DNA of 64,000 nucleotides from Chamaesiphon minutus PCC 6605 (lineage in GTDB: Bacteria > Cyanobacteriota > Cyanobacteriia > Cyanobacteriales > Chamaesiphonaceae): positions 806,001 to 870,000 of the forward strand of contig NC_019697.1 in the NCBI RefSeq assembly GCF_000317145.1, written 5' to 3'. A program made the translations under genes and the position numbers. Every line of letters starts with the position of its first letter. Within the stretch, counting starts at the first letter, position 1. Below the pieces are notes generated by a model. That model ran no database searches, had not been told where the DNA came from, and saw only the letters and a list, made by a program, of their open reading frames with translations. Positions 30,450-38,257 of this stretch are shown here, piece by piece.

Positions 30450-31706
30450 CTAAACCGTAAACTTCCGACGATAATTAGCAACTGATTCCACTAAGCCGAT
30501 CGCGACAAAATTGGTAATTAGAGCCGAGCCACCGTAGCTGATCCAGGGTAACGGAATCCCAGTGACCGGAGCAATCCCGATCGTCATACTGATATTGACG
30601 ACAACCTGAAAACTTATCATCAATAAAACTCCAATTGCCAATAGCGAACCAAAATTATTGGGAGCTTGACTCGCAACTCGCAGCATTCGCCAGCACAAAA
30701 CGAAAAAGGTCGCGAGTAAACATATCGCGCCGACAAATCCCAGTTCTTCGCCGATCGCGGAAAAGATAAAGTCGGTATGTTGTTCGGGGATAAAATTGAG
30801 TTGCGTCTGCGTACCTTGATTGAGTCCTTGTCCCCAAAATTCGCCCGCACCGATCGCAATTCTAGATTGGATCAGGTGATAACCCGCGCCGAGGGGATAT
30901 TTATCGGGATCGAGAAATACCACGATCCGCGCTTTTTGATAGTCTTTGAGCACATGCCATAGTACTTGTCCGAGCATTCCGGCGGCAATATTCATCGCGA
31001 TCGCGAGGATCGAGGTCACCCACCGCATCGGTAGCGTAAACCAGGCAACTACACCCATCAATACCGCCCAAGCTATCCATGCAGGCTGAGAGATACTATC
31101 GAGAATTGCCGAAGCCAGTGGCGATACTAACAGCAATAGCCAACCTGGCTTCGCATTTGCCCAGTACAACATCCCTAGCGCGATCGCGCCAAATACTAAC
31201 GATGTCCCTAAATCTGGTTGAATGAATACCAACAACCACGGGGGAATCATAATCGCTAAAGCACTGAAAAATGTCGGTAGTGTATTCGCCGGACGACGAT
31301 GCAAAATTGCTGCCAGCGTAATAATCATTCCCACTTTGGCAAATTCTGAAGGCTGCATGTTGAAGCCCGCAATGCTAATCCACCGCTGCGCACCTTTGGC
31401 ACTACTTCCCATAAAATCTACCGCAACCAGCAAGCCATTGGTCAAACCATAGGTCACCCAATGCCAGCGGAGCAAATTATTGTAAGAGATCCGCGCAATG
31501 GCAAAAGCGATCGCCAGACCGATTGCCCCAAATGACCAGTGTTGCAACCAATATGCCACAGGCTTATTCAAGCCAGTACTGCGGATCATTACTCCGCCAA
31601 AGAAGGTCAAACCCACAGCTAAAAACAAGATCGGCCAGTCCATCTGCTGCCAATGGATAAATAGATCTTGCAAAGGCGATCTCTTAAAGGATGATTTGCG
31701 GTACAT
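30450..31706 (-). CDS. rodA: Rod-shape-determining SEDS protein RodA
   Basis: This is a SEDS-family peptidoglycan glycosyltransferase that polymerises lipid II during cell elongation. The 418-residue protein has about ten membrane segments. Family motifs are present: GAQRWISIAGFNMQPSEFAK, FIQPDLGTSLVFG, PEQHTDFIFSAIGEELGFVG and GIPLPWISYGGSAL. Sequence and length fit RodA better than FtsW. The frame extends to 31781, but the upstream 25 residues are encoded by an octamer repeat, so the ATG at 31706 (MYRKSSFKRSPL) is preferred. It shares orientation with mrp, which lies about 115 bases upstream of its start. Confidence 0.93.
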   Translation of the reverse strand: MYRKSSFKRSPLQDLFIHWQQMDWPILFLAVGLTFFGGVMIRSTGLNKPVAYWLQHWSFGAIGLAIAFAIARISYNNLLRWHWVTYGLTNGLLVAVDFMGSSAKGAQRWISIAGFNMQPSEFAKVGMIITLAAILHRRPANTLPTFFSALAIMIPPWLLVFIQPDLGTSLVFGAIALGMLYWANAKPGWLLLLVSPLASAILDSISQPAWIAWAVLMGVVAWFTLPMRWVTSILAIAMNIAAGMLGQVLWHVLKDYQKARIVVFLDPDKYPLGAGYHLIQSRIAIGAGEFWGQGLNQGTQTQLNFIPEQHTDFIFSAIGEELGFVGAICLLATFFVLCWRMLRVASQAPNNFGSLLAIGVLLMISFQVVVNISMTIGIAPVTGIPLPWISYGGSALITNFVAIGLVESVANYRRKFTV

Positions 31707-31720
31707 GGGTGGAAATGGGG

Positions 31721-31768
31721 GTGGGGAGTAGATGGGTAGATGAGTAGATGGGTAGAGGGGTAGATGGG
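31721..31768. repeat. GTAGATGG octamer array upstream of rodA
   Basis: Five imperfect copies of a GTAGATGG-type octamer lie between mrp and rodA. They keep an open frame upstream of rodA, which would give a false N-terminal extension. A short CCTAAAG tail (about 31800-31825) follows and supplies the bases right after the mrp stop codon. Confidence 0.7.
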
Positions 31769-31820
31769 AACTAAGTTCCAAAGCCTAATTCCTTTCCCCT
31801 TTCTACCTCAAGCCTAAAGC

Positions 31821-32870
31821 CTAACCCAAAGCGACGATCGAGACTTTACCTGCGATCGCTTTGGCAATAGATACTAGAGCTTTTGCTGAAGCCGATTCTG
31901 GCTCGGCGATTACAATTGGAATCCCGTTATCGCCGCTGGTGCGGACGGGGATTTCGAGTGGAATCCGACCGAGTAAAGGTACTCCGACTTCGGCGGCAAA
32001 TTTTTCACCACCATCGGAACCGAAGATATCATACTGCCGATCGGGTAAATCTGGCGGCGTAAAATAACTCATATTTTCGACAACGCCCAGCACGGTGGTA
32101 AATTTCTCAAACATCCGCAATCCCTTACGCGCGTCGGCGAGGGCGACAGTTTGGGGTGTAGTTACAATTACGGCTCCAGCCATCGGGACGGCTTGAGCGA
32201 GGGTGAGTTGCGCGTCACCAGTACCGGGCGGTAAATCGACAATTAAATAGTCTAATTCGCCCCAAGCCACTTGATATAAAAATTGCCGGATAATGCCATT
32301 TAACATCGGCCCCCGCCAGATCACAGGCTGATCGCGATCGATCAAAAAGGCCATCGATACCAGTTTCACCCCATGGTTGAAAGCAGGTTCGAGAATGCCA
32401 TCGCCAGAAGCTTCCAAGCGCACATCGCTCAATCCAAACATTAACGGCGCATTGGGACCATAAATATCGGCATCGACTAGTCCGACTTTGGCACCCAACT
32501 GAGCCAGGGCGACGGCGACATTGGCCGCTACCGTACTTTTGCCCACGCCACCCTTACCGCTGGAGATAGCGATGATATTCTTGACTCGATCGATGCCCAC
32601 ACGGTCGGGTAGGCCCTTTTGTTGGGGAATTTCGGCAGTCACCTCAACTTCGACATCGGTCACGCCTGGGAGCGTTTTAACGGCCTGTTTGCATTCATCG
32701 ACGATAAACTCGCGCAATGGGCAAGCAGGTGTAGTCAACACCACCGTAAACTTCACCAACCCGCCATCTACCTCGATATTCCGAATCATATTCAGTTCGA
32801 CCAGACTCTTCTGTAGCTCTGGATCTTGGACTGGTTTGAGAACTTCTAAAACAGCACTTCGATCTAACAT
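31821..32870 (-). CDS. mrp: Mrp/ApbC/NBP35-family iron-sulfur cluster carrier ATPase
   Basis: This P-loop ATPase carries and delivers Fe-S clusters to apoproteins; the plant homologue HCF101 serves photosystem I. The 349-residue protein starts with a MIP18/DUF59 domain (LKPVQDPELQKSLVELNMI) and continues with the ATPase. The deviant Walker A is SSGKGGVGKSTVAANVA (about residue 106). VDADIYGPNAPLMFG, DLPPGTGDAQLTL and PQTVALADARKG are also present. There is no CxxC pair near the C-terminus as in some Mrp proteins. A 16-bp hairpin lies 18 bases upstream of the start. Confidence 0.94.
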   Translation of the reverse strand: MLDRSAVLEVLKPVQDPELQKSLVELNMIRNIEVDGGLVKFTVVLTTPACPLREFIVDECKQAVKTLPGVTDVEVEVTAEIPQQKGLPDRVGIDRVKNIIAISSGKGGVGKSTVAANVAVALAQLGAKVGLVDADIYGPNAPLMFGLSDVRLEASGDGILEPAFNHGVKLVSMAFLIDRDQPVIWRGPMLNGIIRQFLYQVAWGELDYLIVDLPPGTGDAQLTLAQAVPMAGAVIVTTPQTVALADARKGLRMFEKFTTVLGVVENMSYFTPPDLPDRQYDIFGSDGGEKFAAEVGVPLLGRIPLEIPVRTSGDNGIPIVIAEPESASAKALVSIAKAIAGKVSIVALG

Positions 32871-32887
32871 CAGTTTTTATATATTTT

Positions 32888-32927
32888 CGATGGTGTGATT
32901 TAGTCTAAAGCCTAAATCACACCATCG
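32888..32927 (-). promoter_or_regulatory. 16-bp hairpin in the mrp 5' leader
   Basis: Perfect stem CGATGGTGTGATTTAG / CTAAATCACACCATCG with an eight-base loop. It ends 18 bases before the mrp ATG, so it would place a stable hairpin next to the ribosome-binding region. No T run follows it on the minus strand. It may be a leader control element or an unrelated repeat. The 290-base gap 32871-33162 shows nothing else recognisable. Confidence 0.5.
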
Positions 32928-33162
32928 GTATCTTAACTGGGAATAGTTAACTCCTTAAAGCTCGATCGTCACCACAAATGTCCACCAGGTACGATCGCTC
33001 TGTAGGCGCGCCGATCTATCTAACTCAGGTAACCCAGATGGCAAAGTCTACTCATGATGCTAGATGGGGTCAATTTTTGCAAATGCTGGACTGATGACGA
33101 TTGCTGTAAATCCAAACGGTACGACTCAAGAATGCTCGTGGGGTGGGAGATCGAAACTGGCG

Positions 33163-33873
33163 TTAACGACGATACCAGTTAGCCAGCTTAGCAGGTGAAA
33201 CACCCATTAAATAACCAGCCACGATCGCTTGATTGATTAATGTCGTTTGCAACACACCACGAGTGAGCCAGCGACGTGCCGATGTTACCACTGGAGCATC
33301 GAGAATGTCGATTTGCCCCAAACCTTGCAAGCGGCGGATTAGTTCAAAATCTTCCATAATCGGGATCTCCTTAAAACCGCCCAAATCGCGAAAAGTCGCC
33401 GCACTCAGGAAAATTGCCTGATCGCCGTAGGGCATTTGTCGAGATTGCGATCGCCATGCTACCAACTGTTCGATCCAGCGAAACCGCTGCTGCGGAGCAT
33501 CGATATGTAAAGTAAAAGCTCCCGCCACAGGTACTGGCTTTTCTCCCACCAGCGGTGGCTGTAAGGTCGCTCGCACCTTCGTCTCGAAGCCTAATGGCAA
33601 AAGAGTATCCGCATGGAGAAACAGTAGGATTTCGCCCGTTGCGGCTTTAGCTCCGACATTCATTTGTCGCGCGCGTCCCTTTGCCGATGAAATTACAGTT
33701 ACGTCAAATCCCTTGGCGATCGATACTGTATTATCACTCGAACCGCCATCTACCAAGATTACTTCTACATTTGGCAGGGTGTGAATAGTATCTAGCACTT
33801 GAAAAATCGAACCCGCTTCATTCAGCGCAGGAATGACGATCGAGATTTTGGAGCCAAATCCTAATTTTGTCAT
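33163..33873 (-). CDS. Glycosyltransferase, TIGR04283 arsenosugar-biosynthesis type
   Basis: This is a GT2-family glycosyltransferase of the subfamily linked by genome context to arsenosugar synthesis. The 236-residue protein has the N-terminal fold ISIVIPALNEAGSIFQVLD, VILVDGGSSDNT, and GRARQMNVGAKAATGEIL, then LFLHADTLLP. The acceptor-side motif QMPYGDQAIFLSAATF and a MEDFELIRRL motif follow. It lies 52 bases downstream of a TIGR04282-type gene on the same strand; the two are commonly paired. No arsM or radical-SAM arsS gene is in the window. A different nucleotide-sugar substrate cannot be excluded. Confidence 0.88.
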   Translation of the reverse strand: MTKLGFGSKISIVIPALNEAGSIFQVLDTIHTLPNVEVILVDGGSSDNTVSIAKGFDVTVISSAKGRARQMNVGAKAATGEILLFLHADTLLPLGFETKVRATLQPPLVGEKPVPVAGAFTLHIDAPQQRFRWIEQLVAWRSQSRQMPYGDQAIFLSAATFRDLGGFKEIPIMEDFELIRRLQGLGQIDILDAPVVTSARRWLTRGVLQTTLINQAIVAGYLMGVSPAKLANWYRR

Positions 33874-33925
33874 GCAATATGAGCTGTTGTGCTTTGCTTA
33901 ATTACGATCGATCTTCGCATCTATT

Positions 33926-34522
33926 CTACCAATCTACTTCACTGAGTATAGACAAGTCTTCTGGACGATCGATATCCGCTAGCGTGGGTAGATAACCGAT
34001 CTCTAAATCCAAGCGATTGGCGATCGCGATCGTTTGTTGTAATACTCGATCGGTACCCCACTCGACACCTCCAAATAATTCTGGCTGAGGCTGACGCATT
34101 CCAATTAAATAATAACCTCCATCTAGTGCCACACCCAATACCAGATCGCGCGTTAATAACTCGGCAAAAGCTCGCACGAGAATATCCGCAGTTAATTTCG
34201 GACAATCCGTCCCGATGAGTACGATCCGCTCGGCTCCCTGCTGATGCGCCACGGAGATCGATCGCTCCATCCGCATTCCCAGATCTCCCTCCCCTTGAGA
34301 CTGATAAACTAAATCTGCACCCAGCCAGTTTGCCATTTGCTGGCTGTCGCTACCATCAAAATGTACGGCGATTGTTGCTGTTATTTGTGCCTGTAACGCT
34401 CGTGATTGGCGCAGGGTACGTTCTGTCATCTGACGATGTAAGGATGCAGCGGCGGCGTCTCCTATAGCAGGAATGAGGCGAGTTTTGACCTTGCCTGGAG
34501 TGGGATAGCGAGTAAATATAAT
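33926..34522 (-). CDS. Glycosyltransferase-like protein, TIGR04282 type, without a normal start codon
   Basis: This is a nucleotidyl/glycosyl-transferase-fold protein (DUF2064) that pairs with TIGR04283 enzymes. Conserved sequence starts upstream of the first ATG (34429): translated from 34525 the frame reads LIIFTRYPTPGKVKTRLIPA and then joins MTERTLRQSRALQ. That N-terminus is the nucleotide-binding loop of the family, so it belongs to the protein. No ATG, GTG or TTG lies between it and an in-frame TGA at 34562. I place the start at the ATT at 34522, but this is a guess. AACTATC heptamers occupy the expected start region. Later motifs include RIVLIGTDCPKL and ALDGGYYLIGM. Confidence 0.75.
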   Translation of the reverse strand: MIFTRYPTPGKVKTRLIPAIGDAAAASLHRQMTERTLRQSRALQAQITATIAVHFDGSDSQQMANWLGADLVYQSQGEGDLGMRMERSISVAHQQGAERIVLIGTDCPKLTADILVRAFAELLTRDLVLGVALDGGYYLIGMRQPQPELFGGVEWGTDRVLQQTIAIANRLDLEIGYLPTLADIDRPEDLSILSEVDW

Positions 34523-34561
34523 TAATTGATAGTTGATAGTTAATAGTTGATAGTTAGCGTG

Positions 34562-35359
34562 TCAAGATGTTCGATCTAGCGAGCTTTGATGTTGGCGCAC
34601 GAATCGATCCACAATATTGACTAGCCGTTGACATTCGGTCAAATTTTTACTCGATACTGAGAGCGAAACTTGCTTGGCATCGGTGGTAGCTAGATCGATG
34701 GTATACAGTGGTTGTCGATCGCCACTGATACTAAATAGTAATTCTCTGACTTGAGCTTGCTTAATTGTCGATAACGGCAATACAGTTTTTCGATCGCCAT
34801 ACAGTAAGTATTTTTTGTCGATCGTAACTCGATCGAGATCGTGCTGGAACTTGCAACTCATTTGCAGGGGAATTTGTAGAGAATATAGTCCGATAACTAA
34901 TCCCCCAACAATAAAATTACCACTCCACAGAAAATTTATCCAGCGATCGTCCTGCTCGACGCTAATTGTCTGCTGTTGGGGATTTTTGAGAAAAGCATTT
35001 AACCGATCGGCAGTGCGATATTGGCTATCTGTAACAAAGGCTTTGTACGGAGCTAAATTAACCTCACCCTGACTAGTTCCTAAAACTACTCCAGTACCAC
35101 TAGTTTTAACCGTTTTCACCGATTTCAAGTTTCCAGGAATTAGCTCTCGTTCGGTACCGAGAATACCTGCAATCGTGCGTTGACAATCGATCTGGTTGCC
35201 TGGAGCGCGTTGACATGTTAACGTAGTCACCTTAACAGTTAACGCAGTGGCGATCGAACCAATAACTACAAAAGGAGTCGCAAATAATAAACCCCATAGA
35301 CAGCGACGATTTTGGTTGGCTAATTCCAGGTATCGCTCGGTATGCTCGACAATTTTCAT
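34562..35359 (-). CDS. Two-helix membrane protein, paralogue 1
   Basis: I recognise no family. The 265-residue protein begins with a membrane helix (WGLLFATPFVVIGSIATALT, about 23-42). An extracytoplasmic domain of about 95 residues with two cysteines follows (TLTCQRAPGNQIDCQRTIAG). A second helix (about 145-165) and a cytoplasmic domain complete it; the latter has alternating strands that could be a PH-like fold. It is a tandem duplicate of the next gene upstream (35378-36142), about half identical by eye. Its TGA stop is in the same frame as the downstream glycosyltransferase, 39 bases before its presumed start. Confidence 0.75.
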   Translation of the reverse strand: MKIVEHTERYLELANQNRRCLWGLLFATPFVVIGSIATALTVKVTTLTCQRAPGNQIDCQRTIAGILGTERELIPGNLKSVKTVKTSGTGVVLGTSQGEVNLAPYKAFVTDSQYRTADRLNAFLKNPQQQTISVEQDDRWINFLWSGNFIVGGLVIGLYSLQIPLQMSCKFQHDLDRVTIDKKYLLYGDRKTVLPLSTIKQAQVRELLFSISGDRQPLYTIDLATTDAKQVSLSVSSKNLTECQRLVNIVDRFVRQHQSSLDRTS

Positions 35360-35377
35360 TGCAATAATCCGCCGCCG

Positions 35378-36142
35378 CTATTTTTTAATAAATCGCTCGA
35401 TCTCTTCGACAATCTGTTCGTATTCAGCCAAATTCTTGCCAGTAATTGAAAGTGAAACGTTCTTAGAATTAGCAGAAACCAAATCGATACTATACACGGG
35501 TTGACGATTGCGGACAAATACTGATTCTCTGACTTGCGCTCGCTCGATTGCCGATAAAGTTAATACCGTCTGACGATTGCCCAATAGAAAATACTGTTTG
35601 TCAATGATGGCTCGATCTCTGAGCCGATCTAACTTACAACTCATCCGCACCGGAACTGCCATCGCCAACAACCCGATCGCCAAGCCACCGATTAATATAC
35701 TGCCACTCCACAAAGAATTGATGAGTCGATCGTCTTGTTCTACACTCAGAGTAGTCTGTTGCGTGTCTTTCAGAAAAGCATTTATGAGATCGGCATTGCG
35801 ATCGTGTTCGCCATTGACAAATGTCCGATACGGAGCTAATTTTACATCACCCTTACTAGTGCCCAAAACGATACCAATTCCACCATTTTTGTCAACCTTA
35901 ACCGAGCGCAAATTCCCAGGAATTCCATCTTCTTTCTCACCCAAAATACTTGCGATCGTGCGCTGACAAATCACCGACTTATCGGTCTGACGCTGACATT
36001 CTAAACTAGTAGCCTCGACCGTTGCCAACATTAAACCCAAACCGACAGCAACGAATGGTAATGCTAATAACAACCGCCCTAAATATTGACGATTTCGGTT
36101 GGCTACTTCTAAATATATATTATTATTCTCAATAATTTTCAC
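35378..36142 (-). CDS. Two-helix membrane protein, paralogue 2
   Basis: This 254-residue protein has the same organisation as its neighbour: MKI(I/V)E start, helix at about 22-42, a cysteine pair in SLECQRQTDKSVICQRTIAS, a second helix at about 140-160, and a C-terminal strand-rich domain ending in a charged helix. The two genes are 18 bases apart and clearly arose by tandem duplication. Conserved GVVLGTSQGEV-like and ISVEQDDRWIN-like segments mark the family. Function is unknown. It follows the OGFr_N-like gene by 15 bases, so cotranscription is likely. Confidence 0.75.
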   Translation of the reverse strand: MKIIENNNIYLEVANRNRQYLGRLLLALPFVAVGLGLMLATVEATSLECQRQTDKSVICQRTIASILGEKEDGIPGNLRSVKVDKNGGIGIVLGTSKGDVKLAPYRTFVNGEHDRNADLINAFLKDTQQTTLSVEQDDRLINSLWSGSILIGGLAIGLLAMAVPVRMSCKLDRLRDRAIIDKQYFLLGNRQTVLTLSAIERAQVRESVFVRNRQPVYSIDLVSANSKNVSLSITGKNLAEYEQIVEEIERFIKK

Positions 36143-36157
36143 GATATCGACTCGTCC

Positions 36158-36703
36158 TTATAACTCGACAGCATCCGTCCAATATTGAAAAGTTTCACTA
36201 CTAATTAGATCGCCCTCCTCTCGATATATCTGCCGTAAGCAATTATACAACGAGCGAGCTACATCTACGCAGCCTAATATTATCAAACACTTTAAAATCC
36301 TCGTAATCCGGAGATAATTGTGGTCGAAGACATTTACCCATTCCTGCTTGCGAGTTGGATAGGTACTCGATCGTTCGATCTGCCCAGGTACGAGATTGCT
36401 AAACTGCAACCCATAGAACCGCAACATCACCTCCAGCGACTTGAGTAGATTTTGCTGCAACCTGCGATCGGTTTGAAACGCGCCGATAATTTTCGCATCC
36501 ACAACTGGCGCACGATCGTTGAATCTACTCCGTTCCGCCAGCGGAAACAACCACTGAATATAATCGTGAGTGCATTCCAACTCTTCAAAATCCCACTCCC
36601 AAATCTCCTCAATCCTGCGCCCCCGCACATCCGCCCGCTCCCCCAAATAAAACGGTACCAACATCTCCGCAAGCTGCTTCTCACTGCTCATCATCAATCC
36701 CAT
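36158..36703 (-). CDS. Opioid-growth-factor-receptor-like (OGFr_N) conserved region protein
   Basis: The 181-residue protein matches the OGFr_N conserved region known from animal OGFr and many bacterial proteins of unknown role. It shows EEIWEWDFEELECTHDYIQW followed by LFPLAERSRFNDRAPVVDA and LEVMLRFYGLQ. The domain is helical and soluble. Bacterial members are uncharacterised, so no function is assigned. Three nearby ATGs (36703, 36694, 36691) could serve as start. It is the first gene of a tight minus-strand cluster with the twin membrane proteins and two glycosyltransferases. Confidence 0.85.
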   Translation of the reverse strand: MGLMMSSEKQLAEMLVPFYLGERADVRGRRIEEIWEWDFEELECTHDYIQWLFPLAERSRFNDRAPVVDAKIIGAFQTDRRLQQNLLKSLEVMLRFYGLQFSNLVPGQIERSSTYPTRKQEWVNVFDHNYLRITRILKCLIILGCVDVARSLYNCLRQIYREEGDLISSETFQYWTDAVEL

Positions 36704-37119
36704 CTGCGAACATACTCTGCACTATCATAATTGGAGGTCGGGGATTAGGCTTTAGGCTTTAGGGGTTAAGGGTCCCCCTGTTAAAGTGAACTTATGTACG
36801 ATCGGATAACTTTAACTGGTGTTAATAAACGTCAGTTTCTTCGATCGGACTAGTACTAGACGGCGGAAATAAAGCTACCATTTCTTGCCCACTCTCCCCG
36901 CTCCCCGCTCCCCGCCAAAATAGTACCTATCGGACTGTAATTAATGTCAGTTCGGGGTCGGAAAAATAACACCCAATCTTCCCCCGTCGATCGAGATATG
37001 TTTGACAAGCTGAATGTTACTGTAGATGTCAGACACATTTTTGGCGAATTGCTAGAATATCGATCGCCGAATGTCCCGTCCTCAAAAAACTGTAATAATT
37101 AATTCCCAACTGTTGGATT
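36704..37119. other. Intergenic region between divergent genes
   Basis: These 416 bases separate the OGFr-like gene and the ExbB-like gene, which are divergent, so promoters for both are expected. It holds a short CTTTAGG heptamer stretch (36741-36772) and a GCTCCCC-type repeat (about 36892-36916). No protein gene is supported. Confidence 0.45.
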
Positions 37120-37794
37120 ATGGATGCTAGAGAACTGTTTGAAAAAGGTGGCCCCACCATGTGGCCATTATTTGCCCTATCAATTTTATCCTTAGCGACT
37201 ATTTTGGAACGGCTGTGGTTTTGGTTTAAAACGACTAGGCGAGAGGAAGAACTAGTCGAACGCGTCCTCGAAGCTAGTGCCAACGACGAGTGGGATACCG
37301 CCGCTCAGATTGCCAAACAAGAGCGCAATCGCAAACCCATCGGTAGATTTTTGTACGCACCGCTCAAACGGACGAATCCCGATCCGGAAACATTCAAACT
37401 CGCGCTCGAAGCGTCCGCAGAGGAAGAGTTAGCAACAATGCGTAAAGGCGACAAGACTTTAGAGTCGATTGTGGCATTGGCTCCATTATTAGGATTACTC
37501 GGTACGGTACTCGGTTTGATTCGCTCGCTCAGTGGGATTAGATTAGGCGATCTCGGCACTGCGGCAGGTTCTACCGTAACACTGGGGATTAGCGAATCAT
37601 TGATTTCTACAGCGACTGGCATGGTAGTGGCGATCGTCAGCCTCGGCTTTTTTCGACTTTTTCAAGGGCTAATATCCGGTCAAATTAGAATATTTCGCTC
37701 GGCGGGAAATCAGTTAGAATTATTATACCGCGAGCATTGGCTCAATACTCAAGGTAAGCCCCTCGATCGCTCAGACACAGAATTTATCAAGTAA
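37120..37794 (+). CDS. MotA/TolQ/ExbB proton channel family protein
   Basis: This is a membrane proton-channel subunit of the ExbB/TolQ family, which uses proton flow to energise outer-membrane transport with ExbD/TolR. The 224-residue protein has a first membrane helix (MWPLFALSILSLATILERLW) and a cytoplasmic helical segment. Two further helices carry the family pattern (LESIVALAPLLGLLGTVLGL and STVTLGISESLISTATGMVV). No exbD or TonB gene follows, which is unusual since the two are normally adjacent; the 460 bases downstream contain no convincing remnant. ATG at 37120 is the first available start. Confidence 0.9.
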   Translation: MDARELFEKGGPTMWPLFALSILSLATILERLWFWFKTTRREEELVERVLEASANDEWDTAAQIAKQERNRKPIGRFLYAPLKRTNPDPETFKLALEASAEEELATMRKGDKTLESIVALAPLLGLLGTVLGLIRSLSGIRLGDLGTAAGSTVTLGISESLISTATGMVVAIVSLGFFRLFQGLISGQIRIFRSAGNQLELLYREHWLNTQGKPLDRSDTEFIK

Positions 37795-38257
37795 TTTCTA
37801 CTCACTTTGGGCCGGAAGAATGCGATCGATTGTCTTGCAGACAGGCTACGCCAACGAGATAGAGATCGTGTCAATTCGCCCTCTAGAATCGATCGCGATT
37901 GCCCGATCGCAGAAATCCGGCAAAAGTTTGAGAGCATCACCCCAGAAAATTGGGGCAATCTAGATTTATGCAGATGCAGATTCAGATCGACCCCACTGTG
38001 AAGACTCTGCCAAGAGTCGCCAAGATGTGGAAATCGAGACTTTGCCGCTGCTCGATTTTGTCAGTCTAAAATAAATGTATCGATCGCAGGTATATCGATC
38101 GATAGATAATAGACAATTAAAGAATATTCTGCGGTAACTCGATGGGGCAAATCTGCCAGTAGTGGCAATGACTGAAGCTCGATTTTCCACGCCAGATGCA
38201 TACGCCAGTCCAGTAACTACAAAAATCTATCTAACTCTAAATTCGTGAGGTTTATTC
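37795..38257. other. 463-base intergenic region upstream of ilvB
   Basis: It contains a GACAGGCTACGCCAACGAG repeat (about 37838-37858) and several short frames without recognisable content. I looked for an exbD remnant in all three plus frames and found none. The ilvB promoter and leader must be here; I see no leader peptide with runs of branched-chain codons. Confidence 0.45.

Noticed and set aside
37795-38257. Remnant exbD gene
   Set aside because: All three plus frames were read; none shows the N-terminal helix or conserved Asp region of ExbD.
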